64,000 nucleotides of DNA from Pannonibacter tanglangensis (GTDB taxonomy: Bacteria > Pseudomonadota > Alphaproteobacteria > Rhizobiales > Stappiaceae). The DNA lies in the NCBI RefSeq assembly GCF_009915685.1, contig NZ_JAABLP010000003.1. One strand, 5' to 3'. Shown here piece after piece: positions 9,801-17,576 of this stretch. Below the pieces are notes generated by a model. That model saw only the letters and a list, made by a program, of their open reading frames with translations. It searched no databases and was not told where the DNA came from. The translations under genes and the position numbers were made by a program. The stretch's first letter is position 1, and each line of letters begins with the position of its first letter.

Positions 9801-11981
9801 GAGGCCCGGGTCGCCCGCCTGACCGGGGCGGACGGCAGCACGCCGGAGACCGGCCCGGACGCCGCGGCCACGGGCGTGGCCCCCGGTGCGGCCCTTGTCG
9901 CGGCTCCAGTTGCGGCCCCTGTCATGGCCCCTGTCACGGCCGCGCTGCAGGCAGACGACAACGGGGCGGCCCTGCCCGATGCCCTGTCCGATACCCTGCC
10001 CGTGCCGGATGCGCCGGCTGCGAGCCTCGCCGACACGCGGTCCGAAGCGTCCGCCGACATGGCCGGGGCCGGGACGCCGGAGCTGCCGGCAGAGGGTGCG
10101 GCTCACGTGGCCGAGATCCCGGAGCACGAGCCCGAGAGCGGGCCAGAGACTGAGAACGAGACTGAGAACGAGACTGGGCCAGAGATTGCGCCAGAGGTTG
10201 CGCTGGCGACCGGGCGTGAGACGGAGCGCGGGACAGGGCGTCGGGCGGAAGGCCAGGTGGTGCCCTTCACCGGTCCGGGCGGCACCCATGTGCCGCGGCT
10301 GGTGCCGGTGGACACGTCCAGGCTGACCAAGCCGGAACGGGCCGCCTTCCGCAAGATTGCCGAGGCGCTCGGGGCCCGGCTCGAAGGCGACTTCGAGGAG
10401 GAGGAGGACGAGGCCCCCGCTGCTCTTCTCCAGCCGGACCCGGCTGCCGCGGCGGCGGCACCGGCCGAACCGCAGCGCCCGGTGGCCCCGCCGGCCGAGC
10501 CGATCGATCCCCGGCTTCTTGACCGGTTGCCGATCGGCATCGGCATCGTGCGCGACCGCGAGGTGCTCTATGCCAACGAGACGCTGCTGGCGCTGCTTGG
10601 CTATCCGCACATCGAGGCGCTGGAGGAGGCGGGCGGCTTCGAGGCCATGTTCGTCGATCCGGAGCACCTGCCGGGCGACCGGCTGGAAGGCACCATCGAC
10701 GAGGCGATGATCCTGCGCCGGGCCAACGGCCGGCTCTCGCCGGTCGATGCGCGCATGCACACCGTGCCGTGGAACGGCGGACGCGGGCTGATGGTCTCCA
10801 TCGTCGAGCGGCCGCAGCCGGTGGCAGCCCCCTCGCCCGACACGGACCTCGCGCTGTCGCTGGCGCGCGAGCAGATCGCCGAGATGGACACCATCCTGGA
10901 GACCGCGACGGACGGCGTGCTGCTGCTCGACCGGTTCGGCACGATCCTCAAGGCCAACGGGTCGGCCGAGGCGCTGTTCGGCGCGGCACGGCCGGATCTG
11001 GTCGGCGCGCCGCTGACGGCCTATCTCGCCCCGGAAAGCCACCGCTCGGCCCTGGACTATCTCGACGGGCTGGCCCGCAACGGCGTCGCCAGCGTGCTCA
11101 ATGATGGCCGCGAGGTGATCGGGCAGGTGTCGTCCGGCGGGCTGATCCCGCTGTTCATGACCATCGGCCGGCTCGGCTCCGGCGAGGGGCTGAAGTTCTG
11201 CGCGGTGCTGCGCGACATCACCCAGTGGAAGGCGGCCGAAGAGGAGCTGACCAAGGCCAAGCGGCAGGCGGAGAACGCCAGCTCGCAGAAGTCCGATTTC
11301 CTGGCCAAGATCAGCCACGAGATCCGCACGCCGCTCAACGCCATCATCGGCTTCTCGGAGGTGATGATCGAGGAGCGCTTCGGCGCCATCGGCAACGAGC
11401 GCTACAAGGAATACCTCAAGGACATCCGCACCTCCGGCTCGCACATCATGAGCCTGATCAACGACTTGCTCGACCTGTCGAAGATCGAGGCGGGCAAGCT
11501 GGACCTGACCTTCGAGGCGGTGTCGGCGAACGACATCGTGCGCGAATGCGTGGCCCTGATGCAGCCGCAGGCCAACCGGGAGCGGGTGATCATCCGCGCC
11601 AGCCTGCCCGGCACCGTGCCCCATGTGGTGGCGGACCTGCGCTCGCTGCGCCAGATCGTGCTGAACCTCCTGTCCAACGCGATCAAGTTCAACAAGTCGG
11701 GCGGACAGGTGATCGTCTCCACGGCGCTGGAGACGAGCGGCGAGGTGGTGCTGCGGGTGCGCGACACGGGCACGGGCATGAACGCCAAGGACCTGGCGGC
11801 AGCGCTCGAACCCTTCCGTCAGGTCCACACCGCCCGTCACGGCGGCGGCACCGGCCTCGGCCTGCCGCTGACCAAGGCGCTGGTGGAGGCCAACCGCGCC
11901 GGCTTCAAGATCGACAGCGTGCCGGACCAGGGCACGCTGGTGGAGATCACCTTCCCGCCGCAGCGCGTGCTGGCGGAATGA
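6894..11981 (+). CDS. PdhS-like (PleC/DivJ-type) PAS sensor histidine kinase with a giant disordered insert
   Basis: Probable sensor kinase/phosphatase of the DivK cell-cycle pathway. It has 1695 residues, far longer than the roughly 1000 of classical PdhS. ATG 6894 was chosen for its GGAGGG ribosome site. An N-terminal PAS-like region (1-120) is followed by an Ala/Pro/Asp/Glu-rich, repeat-laden stretch interrupted by a PAS-like block near 390-490. Two further PAS domains occupy about 1204-1290 and 1326-1440. The HisKA phosphoacceptor is His1475 in KISHEIRTPLNAIIGFSEVM. The ATPase domain has NLLSNAIKF (N box), RDTGTGM and GGGTGLGLPL. There are no transmembrane segments, so it should be cytoplasmic. 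The stretch EERFGAIGNERYKEYLKDI is typical of PdhS/CbrA kinases. There is no adjacent response regulator, as usual for this family. Confidence 0.85.
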   Translation: MDQHLTTFLALSAHADLAPLIAADRPAWLWAATGDRILWANAAGAAFFDARSPQDLASLPGLDRAQARPHLARIATQGPTDRPSLERLRFYKGLKVVLFTCQCRRLRFASGDSAALIVAGDGPVRAERPDADFLALVAAAAPDMILALSDGRGQVLARAGEGAAALPAHVPPTDEVLTLSGRLHPLIRLPLGQARALLILDADTGQDGAAPAEGVQPAAVDVPLREDAGRETPGEAVTVSAPAQTDTSGPEPTAALAHDLAASALQPAESPLAPETAAAVILAPRTVLAPGTDLAPGTDLAPDMTFEAPQAAAPDTAQPDGAPLPADGLTAAGPLTPVTADTLAPVTEDVATEDVAAAVEAAEPERAAAGSAAGAASGGASLASRDRPVRFAWQMDVDQRFTFLSPEFADVLGSRAADIVGLTWGEVAERFDLDPRGSIARALSRRDTWSGKTVNWPVPGAGLRVPVDMAALPAFDRKRVFEGYRGFGVIRPADALEDEELPLADADADPETATAGPNPAGPAELLPAVDVPTTTERTEAAGPLSAAAGMAADLAAIAQADVETKPDQDQDKDRDQDRDQGRADGEGSDRVGATVRTEGAGDAATPPETAAIAAVAAPLDEPAGPTMVSTGAQDTGTDDKGTEDTGTGDTGTGSATTVAVAGPVASATRPDPQAQVMSATVAALVAGVQAATSARSAPPVAPDPVVPAPVAPDTVAPETLTPETLAPDPVALETQAEETSHAFAAALLEQTAELAGGEVPGTAGKAEPAPAATPAAAEPLAVTPGDAAPLSAPAASWLEDLKATSTLKRKPEGDLFDTDPAAAPRPAAGSGQVGIASDKPLPPKEIEKAVRTLAREFDAVLERRAARQAADTAPQRGYREAPAPAPEASRPTDSADAAPAAAETRIDVPGTSLPDAGVQAPADAPGLDASVLDAPVLEGPVIDAQVEDAPVETAPVEVAPVHDGTDQMAEARVARLTGADGSTPETGPDAAATGVAPGAALVAAPVAAPVMAPVTAALQADDNGAALPDALSDTLPVPDAPAASLADTRSEASADMAGAGTPELPAEGAAHVAEIPEHEPESGPETENETENETGPEIAPEVALATGRETERGTGRRAEGQVVPFTGPGGTHVPRLVPVDTSRLTKPERAAFRKIAEALGARLEGDFEEEEDEAPAALLQPDPAAAAAAPAEPQRPVAPPAEPIDPRLLDRLPIGIGIVRDREVLYANETLLALLGYPHIEALEEAGGFEAMFVDPEHLPGDRLEGTIDEAMILRRANGRLSPVDARMHTVPWNGGRGLMVSIVERPQPVAAPSPDTDLALSLAREQIAEMDTILETATDGVLLLDRFGTILKANGSAEALFGAARPDLVGAPLTAYLAPESHRSALDYLDGLARNGVASVLNDGREVIGQVSSGGLIPLFMTIGRLGSGEGLKFCAVLRDITQWKAAEEELTKAKRQAENASSQKSDFLAKISHEIRTPLNAIIGFSEVMIEERFGAIGNERYKEYLKDIRTSGSHIMSLINDLLDLSKIEAGKLDLTFEAVSANDIVRECVALMQPQANRERVIIRASLPGTVPHVVADLRSLRQIVLNLLSNAIKFNKSGGQVIVSTALETSGEVVLRVRDTGTGMNAKDLAAALEPFRQVHTARHGGGTGLGLPLTKALVEANRAGFKIDSVPDQGTLVEITFPPQRVLAE
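7736..10240 (+). repeat. several in-frame degenerate repeats in the kinase insert
   Basis: The insert carries many short tandem blocks: three 18-bp units at 7736-7789, a six/twelve-base Asp-Arg-Asp-Gln block near 8600-8640, four 15-bp units near 8791-8850, and Val-Ala-Pro/Glu-Ala-Pro blocks near 8990-9110, 9660-9780, 9890-9950 and 10140-10200. All periods are multiples of three, so the reading frame is kept. Confidence 0.8.
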
Positions 11982-12004
11982 GGACCGGGCTCGCGACAGC
12001 GGGT

Positions 12005-12065
12005 GGGCGACCGTGGTAGCGACCGGGCCAGTGACCTGGCCAGTGACCGGGGTAGCAACGGGGCT
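12005..12065 (+). repeat. 12-bp imperfect tandem units downstream of the kinase
   Basis: Units AGCGACCGGGCC (12018), AGTGACCTGGCC (12030), AGTGACCGGGGT (12042) and AGCAACGGGGCT (12054), with a diverged 13-bp unit before them, beginning 24 bp after the kinase stop codon. Confidence 0.85.
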
Positions 12066-12164
12066 GCCCAGGTCTATGCCCTTGAACTCGTTCGCCTGTT
12101 GATCTTTTTGTGCGCGACGTGAAATGGCGCTTGAGATCGCGGGCGGCCTCGGATAGATACCCCC

Positions 12165-12193
12165 TTGCAAAGGGAACGACTGCAAAGTATGTT
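12165..12193 (+). promoter_or_regulatory. probable tRNA-His promoter
   Basis: TTGCAA (12165-12170) and TATGTT (12188-12193) are separated by exactly 17 bp, 41 bp upstream of the mature tRNA. Confidence 0.5.
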
Positions 12194-12234
12194 CCGCGCC
12201 ACTTCGCAAGGCCTTGGCCGCCTTGCCGCCCCGT

Positions 12235-12311
12235 GCAGACGTAGCTCAGTTGGTTAGAGCGTCGGATTGTGGCTCCGAAGGTCGGTGGTTCGAATCCACC
12301 CGTCTGTACCA
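12235..12311 (+). tRNA. tRNA-His (anticodon GTG), CCA encoded
   Basis: A complete cloverleaf: acceptor arms GCAGACG and CGTCTGT, D stem GCTC/GAGC, anticodon stem TCGGA/TCCGA around loop TTGTGGC (anticodon GTG), T stem GGTGG/CCACC with loop TTCGAAT, then A and CCA. The base before G1 is T, so there is no encoded G at -1, and the discriminator is A73 rather than the usual C73. That combination is known from a subset of alphaproteobacteria with an altered histidyl-tRNA synthetase. The first pair is G1-U72. Confidence 0.97.
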
Positions 12312-12494
12312 TTTCACTCCCCCTGTCCCGTCCGTTCCGCAAAGTCCTCCGTCCGAGAGCCTCGGGCAAGGCAGCGCGCGTGCGAGCGATTGCCGCGGTC
12401 AAAGGGCCGAGGCCCCGCCTCCCCCGGCTACCGCGTGGTGCGGGAGGGCGCGGGGCGGGCCACGGCGGTTGCAGGCGTTGAGCCACACCCGGCG

Positions 12495-12608
12495 GCCAGC
12501 ACCGAGGCAAGCACCGGCGTGAAATCCGGGGCCAGCACCGAGGCTATCATCGGTGTGAAAACCGGGACGAGATCGGGGTCAGGCGTCGGGGTCAGGGGTC
12601 AGGGGTCA
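12495..12608 (+). repeat. two 36-bp units plus a GGGGTCA array
   Basis: Two 36-bp direct units (12495-12530 and 12531-12566, each starting GCCAGCACCGAGGC) are followed by several GGGGTCA/GGCGTCG units up to the stop codon of the leftward small gene at 12606. The 36-bp unit itself contains three 12-bp-like subunits. The rest of the tRNA-to-gene gap shows nothing. Confidence 0.85.
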
Positions 12609-12866
12609 GCTGTCCCAGTCCGGGTCGATGTCCGGGTTGAAGGGCTGGCCGTATTTCTCGAGATGACGACGGCAGTAGTCGGTCCAGACGAACTGGGCGC
12701 CGTTGTCCTCGTCGGCGAGCTGGCCGGCGCGGCGGGCGACGCCCATGGCAAAGAGCGCCGCGGCGTAGAGATCCTTGTCCATCAGGAAGGTTGCGCGGTC
12801 GATGTCGACCTTCTTCGGGCGACCGTCAGCGGCAAGGACGGACGCTTCGACATAGGTGTGAAACAT
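12606..12866 (-). CDS. conserved hypothetical protein, 86 aa
   Basis: I do not recognise a named family. The 86-residue soluble protein starts MFHTYVEASVLAADGRPKKV and ends DPDWDS. It contains KVDIDRATFLMDKDLYAAALFAMGVARRAGQLADEDNGAQFVWTDYCRRHLEKYG, which looks like a compact globular helical domain with good codon bias. ATG 12866 was preferred over an upstream in-frame start at 12920 because the additional 18 residues look non-conserved and a CGGAG ribosome site precedes 12866. The stop codon directly abuts the GGGGTCA repeat array. There is no operon partner; the nearest gene is tRNA-His on the other strand. Confidence 0.65.
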   Translation of the reverse strand: MFHTYVEASVLAADGRPKKVDIDRATFLMDKDLYAAALFAMGVARRAGQLADEDNGAQFVWTDYCRRHLEKYGQPFNPDIDPDWDS

Positions 12867-13456
12867 GGCTGGCTCCGGGCTGGTAACGCGCGCATCCCAT
12901 GCCTGTCCGCATGGTTTCAAAACCTACCACAAAACCCGATTAACCGCAACGAAAACAGCTTCTTAGAGCCATTTTGACGCCTCGTTCGATGGACCGGTCC
13001 GCCGCCCCTCCGGCACCGGTCCGGCCCCTCCTTGCAGGTCGGCAGCGCAGGTCGGCAGCTCGGGTCGGCAGCGCGGGTGGGGACGGGGCGGCGAGCGGCG
13101 GGGTCCGGGCAGCACCCGGGTGATTTTCGCCCGGCGGGAAAAACGCCTTCGCACGCAAGGGAGAGGTCAAGCGACCCTGAGGCCGGCAAACGGATCTGGC
13201 CAAACGGTCATGGCCCGGTATAGTGACAGGAGGCCCGTTCCGGCCGCGCCGCGATCCGTCTGCCCCGGACGCGCGGTCGAGCCGGAGGGGACCCGGGCAC
13301 GGCCCGCCCCGGCACGGATGCGCAAGCATGCGGCTGCGGCCTGCGGACCGGATCCGGCCTGAACCAACCTGTCGCAGTCCGGCCAGTCCGATCCGGCACG
13401 GTCCCGCCCGACGGCGGAGCCGCTGCCCGAGCGGGCCGCGGCCATTCGGGGTCATC
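12867..13456. other. intergenic region with a 13-bp triplet repeat
   Basis: 590 bp without a convincing gene. Bases 12920-12970 are AT-richer and probably hold the promoter of the leftward small gene. Three consecutive 13-bp units of the form GGTCGGCAGCnCn occupy 13037-13075. Open frames here have no family-like sequence. Confidence 0.7.
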
Positions 13457-14284
13457 ATGGACGATCTTTCCCTTGCCACCGTGGCGATCCTCGCCGGATC
13501 GCTGCTTGCCACCGGCTTCATCACCGGCATCATCGCCGGGCTTCTGGGGGTGGGCGGCGGCATCGTCATCGTGCCGGTGTTCTATTACGTGCTGCCGCTG
13601 ATCGGCGTCAGCGACAGCGTGGCCATGCATCTGGCGGTGGGAACATCGCTCGCCACGATCATCGTCACCGGCGCCTCCTCGGCGCGGGCCCACCAGAAGC
13701 GGGGCAGCGTCGACACCGCGCTGCTGAAACGCTGGTGGCTGCCGATCACGGTCGGGGTCATCGCCGGCGGCGTCACGGCCGGCAATGTGTCGGGCGGCAT
13801 GCTGACGCTGATCTTCGGCACCGTGGCGCTGATCGTCGCGCTCAACATGGTGCTGCGCAAGGAGGGATCGGGCCTCGCCGACAGCCTGCCGGGCGCCCCC
13901 TTGCGCGAGCTGCTGGGCTTCATCATCGGCGGCATCTCGGTGATGATGGGCATCGGCGGCGGCACGCTCGGCGTGCCGATCCTGACCCTGTTCTCCTATC
14001 CGATCCGGCAGGCCGTCGGCACCGCCTCGGCCATCGGCCTCATCATCGCCGTCCCGGGGACGCTGCTGGCGATGTTCTACGGCTGGGGCAACCCGGACCT
14101 GCCGCCGCTCTCGCTGGGCTACGTCAACCTGGTCGCCTTCCTGCTGATCGTGCCCACCTCGGTCTATTCCGCCCCCATTGGCGCCAAGCTCGCCCACACG
14201 CTGCCGCCGGCCAAGCTGCGGCTGGTGTTCGCCGCCTTCCTGTTCTTCACCGGCGCACGCATGATCTGGGACGTGCTGACCTGA
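13457..14284 (+). CDS. TSUP-family (TauE/SafE) anion permease
   Basis: Inner-membrane permease of 275 residues with about eight hydrophobic segments. Members of this family export sulfite, sulfoacetate or related organic anions. The start MDDLSLATVAILAGSLLATGF is followed by the family-typical GIIAGLLGVGGGIVIVPVFYYVL; the second repeat has FIIGGISVMMGIGGGTLGVPIL, matching the duplicated G-G-G signature. The frame is open upstream to 13223, but ATG 13457 is the first codon with membrane-protein-like sequence. The stop codon overlaps the azlC start by one base, so the two are translationally coupled. The substrate cannot be told from sequence; the azlCD coupling hints at organic acid or amino acid efflux. 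Confidence 0.9.
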   Translation: MDDLSLATVAILAGSLLATGFITGIIAGLLGVGGGIVIVPVFYYVLPLIGVSDSVAMHLAVGTSLATIIVTGASSARAHQKRGSVDTALLKRWWLPITVGVIAGGVTAGNVSGGMLTLIFGTVALIVALNMVLRKEGSGLADSLPGAPLRELLGFIIGGISVMMGIGGGTLGVPILTLFSYPIRQAVGTASAIGLIIAVPGTLLAMFYGWGNPDLPPLSLGYVNLVAFLLIVPTSVYSAPIGAKLAHTLPPAKLRLVFAAFLFFTGARMIWDVLT

Positions 14285-15009
14285 TGGACCACCGCGCACC
14301 GATGACAGCGCCCGGCCTATGGCTGGGCGCGCGGATGACCCTGCCGCTGGTGCCGGGGATCATCACCTTTGCGGCCGTGTTCGGCACCGTCTGCGCGCAG
14401 AAGGGCCTGACGCTGGCCGAGACGATGCTGATCAATTCCTTCGTCTTTGCCGGGGCCTCGCAGTTCGTCGCCATGGAGCTCTACCGCGATCCCGTAACAC
14501 CCACCGTGCTGATCGCCATGACGGGCATCGCGGCGGCGGTGAACCTGCGCATGCTGCTGCTGGGGGCGTCGTTGCGGCCCTGGCTCGGCCCCTCCCCGGC
14601 CTGGCAGGTCTATCCGAGCCTCTATTTCCTCACCGACATGAACTGGCTGCTGGCGCTGCGCTACCACGCCGAGGGCGGACGGGACTGGGGCGTCTATTTC
14701 GGCAGCGGCATCCTGCTGTGGCTGCTGTGGACGGTCTCGGTGGTGCCGGGCTACTACCTCGGGCAGCTCTTTGCCGAACCGCAGAAATGGGGCCTCGACC
14801 TGGTGATGCCCGCCCTGTTCATCACCATGCTGATCCCGATCTGGAAGGGACGGCGGCAGACGCTGAGCTGGCTGGTCGCGGCCGTCGTCGCGGTGGCGAG
14901 CTGGCAGCTCATCGGCGGCTACTGGTTCGTGCTGACCGGTGCCATCGCCGGCGCGGTCGCAGGCGCCTTCATCGACGATCCGGAGCCGAAGGAGCAGGCC
15001 CGTGGCTGA
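14284..15009 (+). CDS. azlC: AzlC family branched-chain amino acid exporter subunit
   Basis: Large subunit of the AzlC-AzlD inner-membrane exporter for branched-chain amino acids or analogues. It has 241 residues and several transmembrane helices. Family features are GIITFAAVFGTVCAQKGLTLAETMLINSFVFAGASQFVAMEL and the NLRMLLLGASL motif. ATG 14284 overlaps the stop of the TSUP gene (TGATG), and the following azlD starts 8 bp before this gene ends, so three genes form a tightly packed operon. Regulation by Lrp is usual elsewhere but no binding site is evident here. Confidence 0.93.
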   Translation: MDHRAPMTAPGLWLGARMTLPLVPGIITFAAVFGTVCAQKGLTLAETMLINSFVFAGASQFVAMELYRDPVTPTVLIAMTGIAAAVNLRMLLLGASLRPWLGPSPAWQVYPSLYFLTDMNWLLALRYHAEGGRDWGVYFGSGILLWLLWTVSVVPGYYLGQLFAEPQKWGLDLVMPALFITMLIPIWKGRRQTLSWLVAAVVAVASWQLIGGYWFVLTGAIAGAVAGAFIDDPEPKEQARG

Positions 15010-15322
15010 GAGCGCCTGGAGCATCGACGGCCTGTTCTTCCTGACCGTGCTGGCCATGACGGCGGCGACCTATTCCATGCGGGCGGGCGGCTACTGGATC
15101 ATGGGACGGGTGCCGCTGACCCCGCGCGTGCGGCGCGGGCTGGAATCCCTGCCCGGCGCCATCATCGTCTCCACCATCCTGCCGATCGCGCTGAAGGGCG
15201 GCCTGCCGGCAGCCCTCTGCCTCGCGGTCGCAGCCGCCGCCATGGCTGTCCTGCGCAAGGACATCATCGCCGTGTTCCTGGGCGTGGCCGCAGCCGCCGC
15301 CGCCCGCGCGGCCGGGCTTTAG
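15002..15322 (+). CDS. azlD: AzlD family small exporter subunit
   Basis: Small partner of AzlC, 106 residues with three to four hydrophobic helices: FFLTVLAMTAATYSMRAGGYWIM, then LPGAIIVSTILPIALKGG and an Ala/Val-rich C-terminal pair. It begins with GTG 15002, overlapping azlC by 8 bp. The upstream part of the open frame (from 14939) is the azlC shadow and has no membrane character. It is last in the operon; the leftward kinase gene ends 4 bp beyond its stop. Confidence 0.9.
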   Translation: MAESAWSIDGLFFLTVLAMTAATYSMRAGGYWIMGRVPLTPRVRRGLESLPGAIIVSTILPIALKGGLPAALCLAVAAAAMAVLRKDIIAVFLGVAAAAAARAAGL

Positions 15323-15326
15323 AAGC

Positions 15327-16919
15327 TCAAGCCGACGGCGCGGGCCGGGATGCCGCAAGACCCAGTGCAGCCCGGGCCAACGCCAGCGTTGCCGCCGGAT
15401 CGCCGCCGGCCGGCAGGCGCTGCCAGTCCAGCGGCCCGATGTCGTAGGTCAGCTGGCGGGCCACGACGGCGGCGGTGGCATCCGAGGCATCACCGCTGCG
15501 GGCCTCGACGCGGGCGGCAAGGACCGCCGCGTCGGCCTCCAGCCAGAGCCCCGTGACCGGCAGGTCCAGCGCGGCAGCCAGCGCCCCGACCGCCGCCCGC
15601 TCGGCCGGGCGGGCAAAGACGCCGTCGAGGATGACCGAATGACCGGCGGCAAGCGCCGCACGGGCCCGTGCGTACAGCGCGGCATAGACCGCATCGCTCA
15701 TCGCCTGCGTGTAGCTGGCTGCCGGGGCCGGATCGGTCTCGGCCAGACCAAGCTGGCGCTTGCGCTCCACATCGGAGCGCAGCACCCGGGCCCCCGGCAG
15801 CGGAGCGAGGTCCGGCGCAAGGGCCCGGGCCAGCGTCGACTTGCCCGACCCGGACAGGCCGCCAACCGCCACCAGACCTGGCGTGGCCGGCTCGAGCGCC
15901 TGGAGTGCAAGGGCAAAATAGGCGCGGGCCGCCCGGCGCTGCCCTTCGGCCGCCGTCGCGCAGCGCTGCGTGGCAATGCTGGCGGCGGCGATCTTGGCCC
16001 GGATCGCCGCGCGCAGGGACAGGTAGAAGGGCAGCGCCGCAAGCCCCTCTTCCCCGTCCTCCAGCGGCGTGAGATCGAGATACCGGTTGAGCAGATGGCA
16101 TGCGCCGGCCGGCTGGCCGCGCTCGACCAGATCCATGACGGCAAAGGCGAGGTCATAGAGCACGTCGCCGGTGGCGATGGCCTCGTCGAACTCGACCGCG
16201 TCGAACAGCACGGGCACACCGCCGACCAGCGCCACGTTGGCCAGATGCGCATCGCCATGGGCGAGGCGCACGAGCCCGCGCCGGCCACGGGACCGCACCA
16301 GGTCAGACAGACGCCGGTGGGCCGCGCGGGAGGCCACCGTCAGGGCGGTGACCGCGCTTTCGGCAAACAGGTCCGGACAGGCAAGGAAGGCAGCGTGGTT
16401 CTGCTCGACATAGGCGGCCAGGTCGTCGAGCCAGGGCCCTGCCTCGCGCAAGGGAGCGGAGGCATGGGCCGCCGACAGCGCCGCCGCCAGTCCGGAGAGC
16501 ACGGCCTCCGGCAGGGGACCGGCCTGGGCCAGACGGTCAAGCGTCAGGGTCTCGTCGAAGCGCCGCATATGGACGAGGGGCTCGACAAGCTCGCCGGGGC
16601 CGCCGAGGGCCAGGGTGCCGTCCGGCCACCGGAAAATCCCGGTCTCGCCAAGATAGAGGCCGGGCGCGAACAGCCGGTTGCGGGCAAGCTCGGCCGACAC
16701 GGCGGCGCGCCGCCGGTCCGGCGTGGAATAGTCGAGAAAGGGAAAGCGCACGGCGCGCTTCATCTTGTAGGCGTCCGGGCCGAGCAGGACGACGACATTG
16801 GCGTGGGTGTCGATGCGCCGCGCCCCCGGCGTGGCGGCCACGAGGGCGTCAAGGAAAGCGGACGCCTCCGCCTGGGCGTGAGCGCCCGCTGCTGCGGCTG
16901 TGCCGGAACCCGACTGCAT
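15327..16919 (-). CDS. fused aminoglycoside-phosphotransferase-like and P-loop kinase protein
   Basis: A 530-residue two-domain protein of unknown substrate. The N-terminal part (about 1-330) is an APH-like kinase fold with VRLAHGDAHLANVALV (catalytic loop) and VLFDAVEFDEAIATGDVLYDLAF (metal-binding region). The C-terminal part (about 345-530) is a small-molecule kinase-type NTPase with Walker A GGLSGSGKSTLARAL and the arginine-rich RVLRSDVERKRQLG. The same fusion is widespread in proteobacteria as a conserved protein (COG2187/COG0645-like). No operon partner is evident; it converges on azlD. Confidence 0.85.
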   Translation of the reverse strand: MQSGSGTAAAAGAHAQAEASAFLDALVAATPGARRIDTHANVVVLLGPDAYKMKRAVRFPFLDYSTPDRRRAAVSAELARNRLFAPGLYLGETGIFRWPDGTLALGGPGELVEPLVHMRRFDETLTLDRLAQAGPLPEAVLSGLAAALSAAHASAPLREAGPWLDDLAAYVEQNHAAFLACPDLFAESAVTALTVASRAAHRRLSDLVRSRGRRGLVRLAHGDAHLANVALVGGVPVLFDAVEFDEAIATGDVLYDLAFAVMDLVERGQPAGACHLLNRYLDLTPLEDGEEGLAALPFYLSLRAAIRAKIAAASIATQRCATAAEGQRRAARAYFALALQALEPATPGLVAVGGLSGSGKSTLARALAPDLAPLPGARVLRSDVERKRQLGLAETDPAPAASYTQAMSDAVYAALYARARAALAAGHSVILDGVFARPAERAAVGALAAALDLPVTGLWLEADAAVLAARVEARSGDASDATAAVVARQLTYDIGPLDWQRLPAGGDPAATLALARAALGLAASRPAPSA

Positions 16920-17153
16920 GCTGGCTGATCCTCCCCATCCTCAAGTCCCCGCCGACGCGCGCCGTCCCCATGGGCCCTCGACCGAGACCTCCTGCCCCGT
17001 CCGTCCGGAGCAGGAGCCTGCCCCCCGCGTCAACAGTGGGGCCAACCGGGCGGCGACGAATTGACCTTCCTCAATGAACGCCGACAGACTTGTGACAGTG
17101 TGGTGCCAGACACGACTGCCGGCAAAGGGCCGGCGGCATGGAGGGACACGCCG

Positions 17154-17576
17154 ATGACCACTGGATCCACCCCCGACGCCACGTCCGGAACCAACCCGGG
17201 CGCAACGCTTGGCCTGAAGAAGATCCGCCTCAACCTCGCCCGCACGAAGGAGCACCCCAACGGCTCGGCGCAGCACGGCTACGAGTTCGTCGCTCCGCTG
17301 GACGCGACCGCGCATATCGACGCGGCAGCCTGGAAGAAGGCCCGCGACCATTGCCGCGTGCGCCGCTTCTGGGGCAGCGAGGACGACGAGATCGGCCATC
17401 TGATGCACCGGCCGGGCGGCTCCTGGGCCTTCCGCTATGACATCGAGGGCGACGATGACGACGAGGCCGGTTACCGCTTCGGGGCGCATGCCTTCGAGCC
17501 GGGCGAGTATGTCTCGATCCGCGATGAGGATGGCACGCTGCATACATTCCAGGTGGTCACGGTGCAGCCCGTCTGA
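17154..17576 (+). CDS. conserved hypothetical acidic protein, 140 aa
   Basis: I do not recognise a named domain. ATG 17154 follows GGAGGG at ideal spacing; the frame is open from 17061, but that part is not protein-like. The core LKKIRLNLARTKEHPNGSAQHGYEFVAPLD leads to RDHCRVRRFWGSEDDEIGHLMHRPGGSWAFRYDIEGDDDDEAGYRFGAHAFEPGEYVSIRDEDG. It looks like an all-beta soluble domain, with an HP/HGY start and an acidic loop of four Asp. It is monocistronic between a leftward kinase gene and a long intergenic region. Confidence 0.7.
   Translation: MTTGSTPDATSGTNPGATLGLKKIRLNLARTKEHPNGSAQHGYEFVAPLDATAHIDAAAWKKARDHCRVRRFWGSEDDEIGHLMHRPGGSWAFRYDIEGDDDDEAGYRFGAHAFEPGEYVSIRDEDGTLHTFQVVTVQPV

Noticed and set aside
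6711..12209. Leftward frame of more than 1800 codons opposite the kinase
   Set aside because: Arises from GC-rich codon use; the plus-strand kinase has clear domains and a ribosome site.
12214..12522. Open frame crossing the tRNA
   Set aside because: Overlaps tRNA-His and a repeat array; not protein-like.
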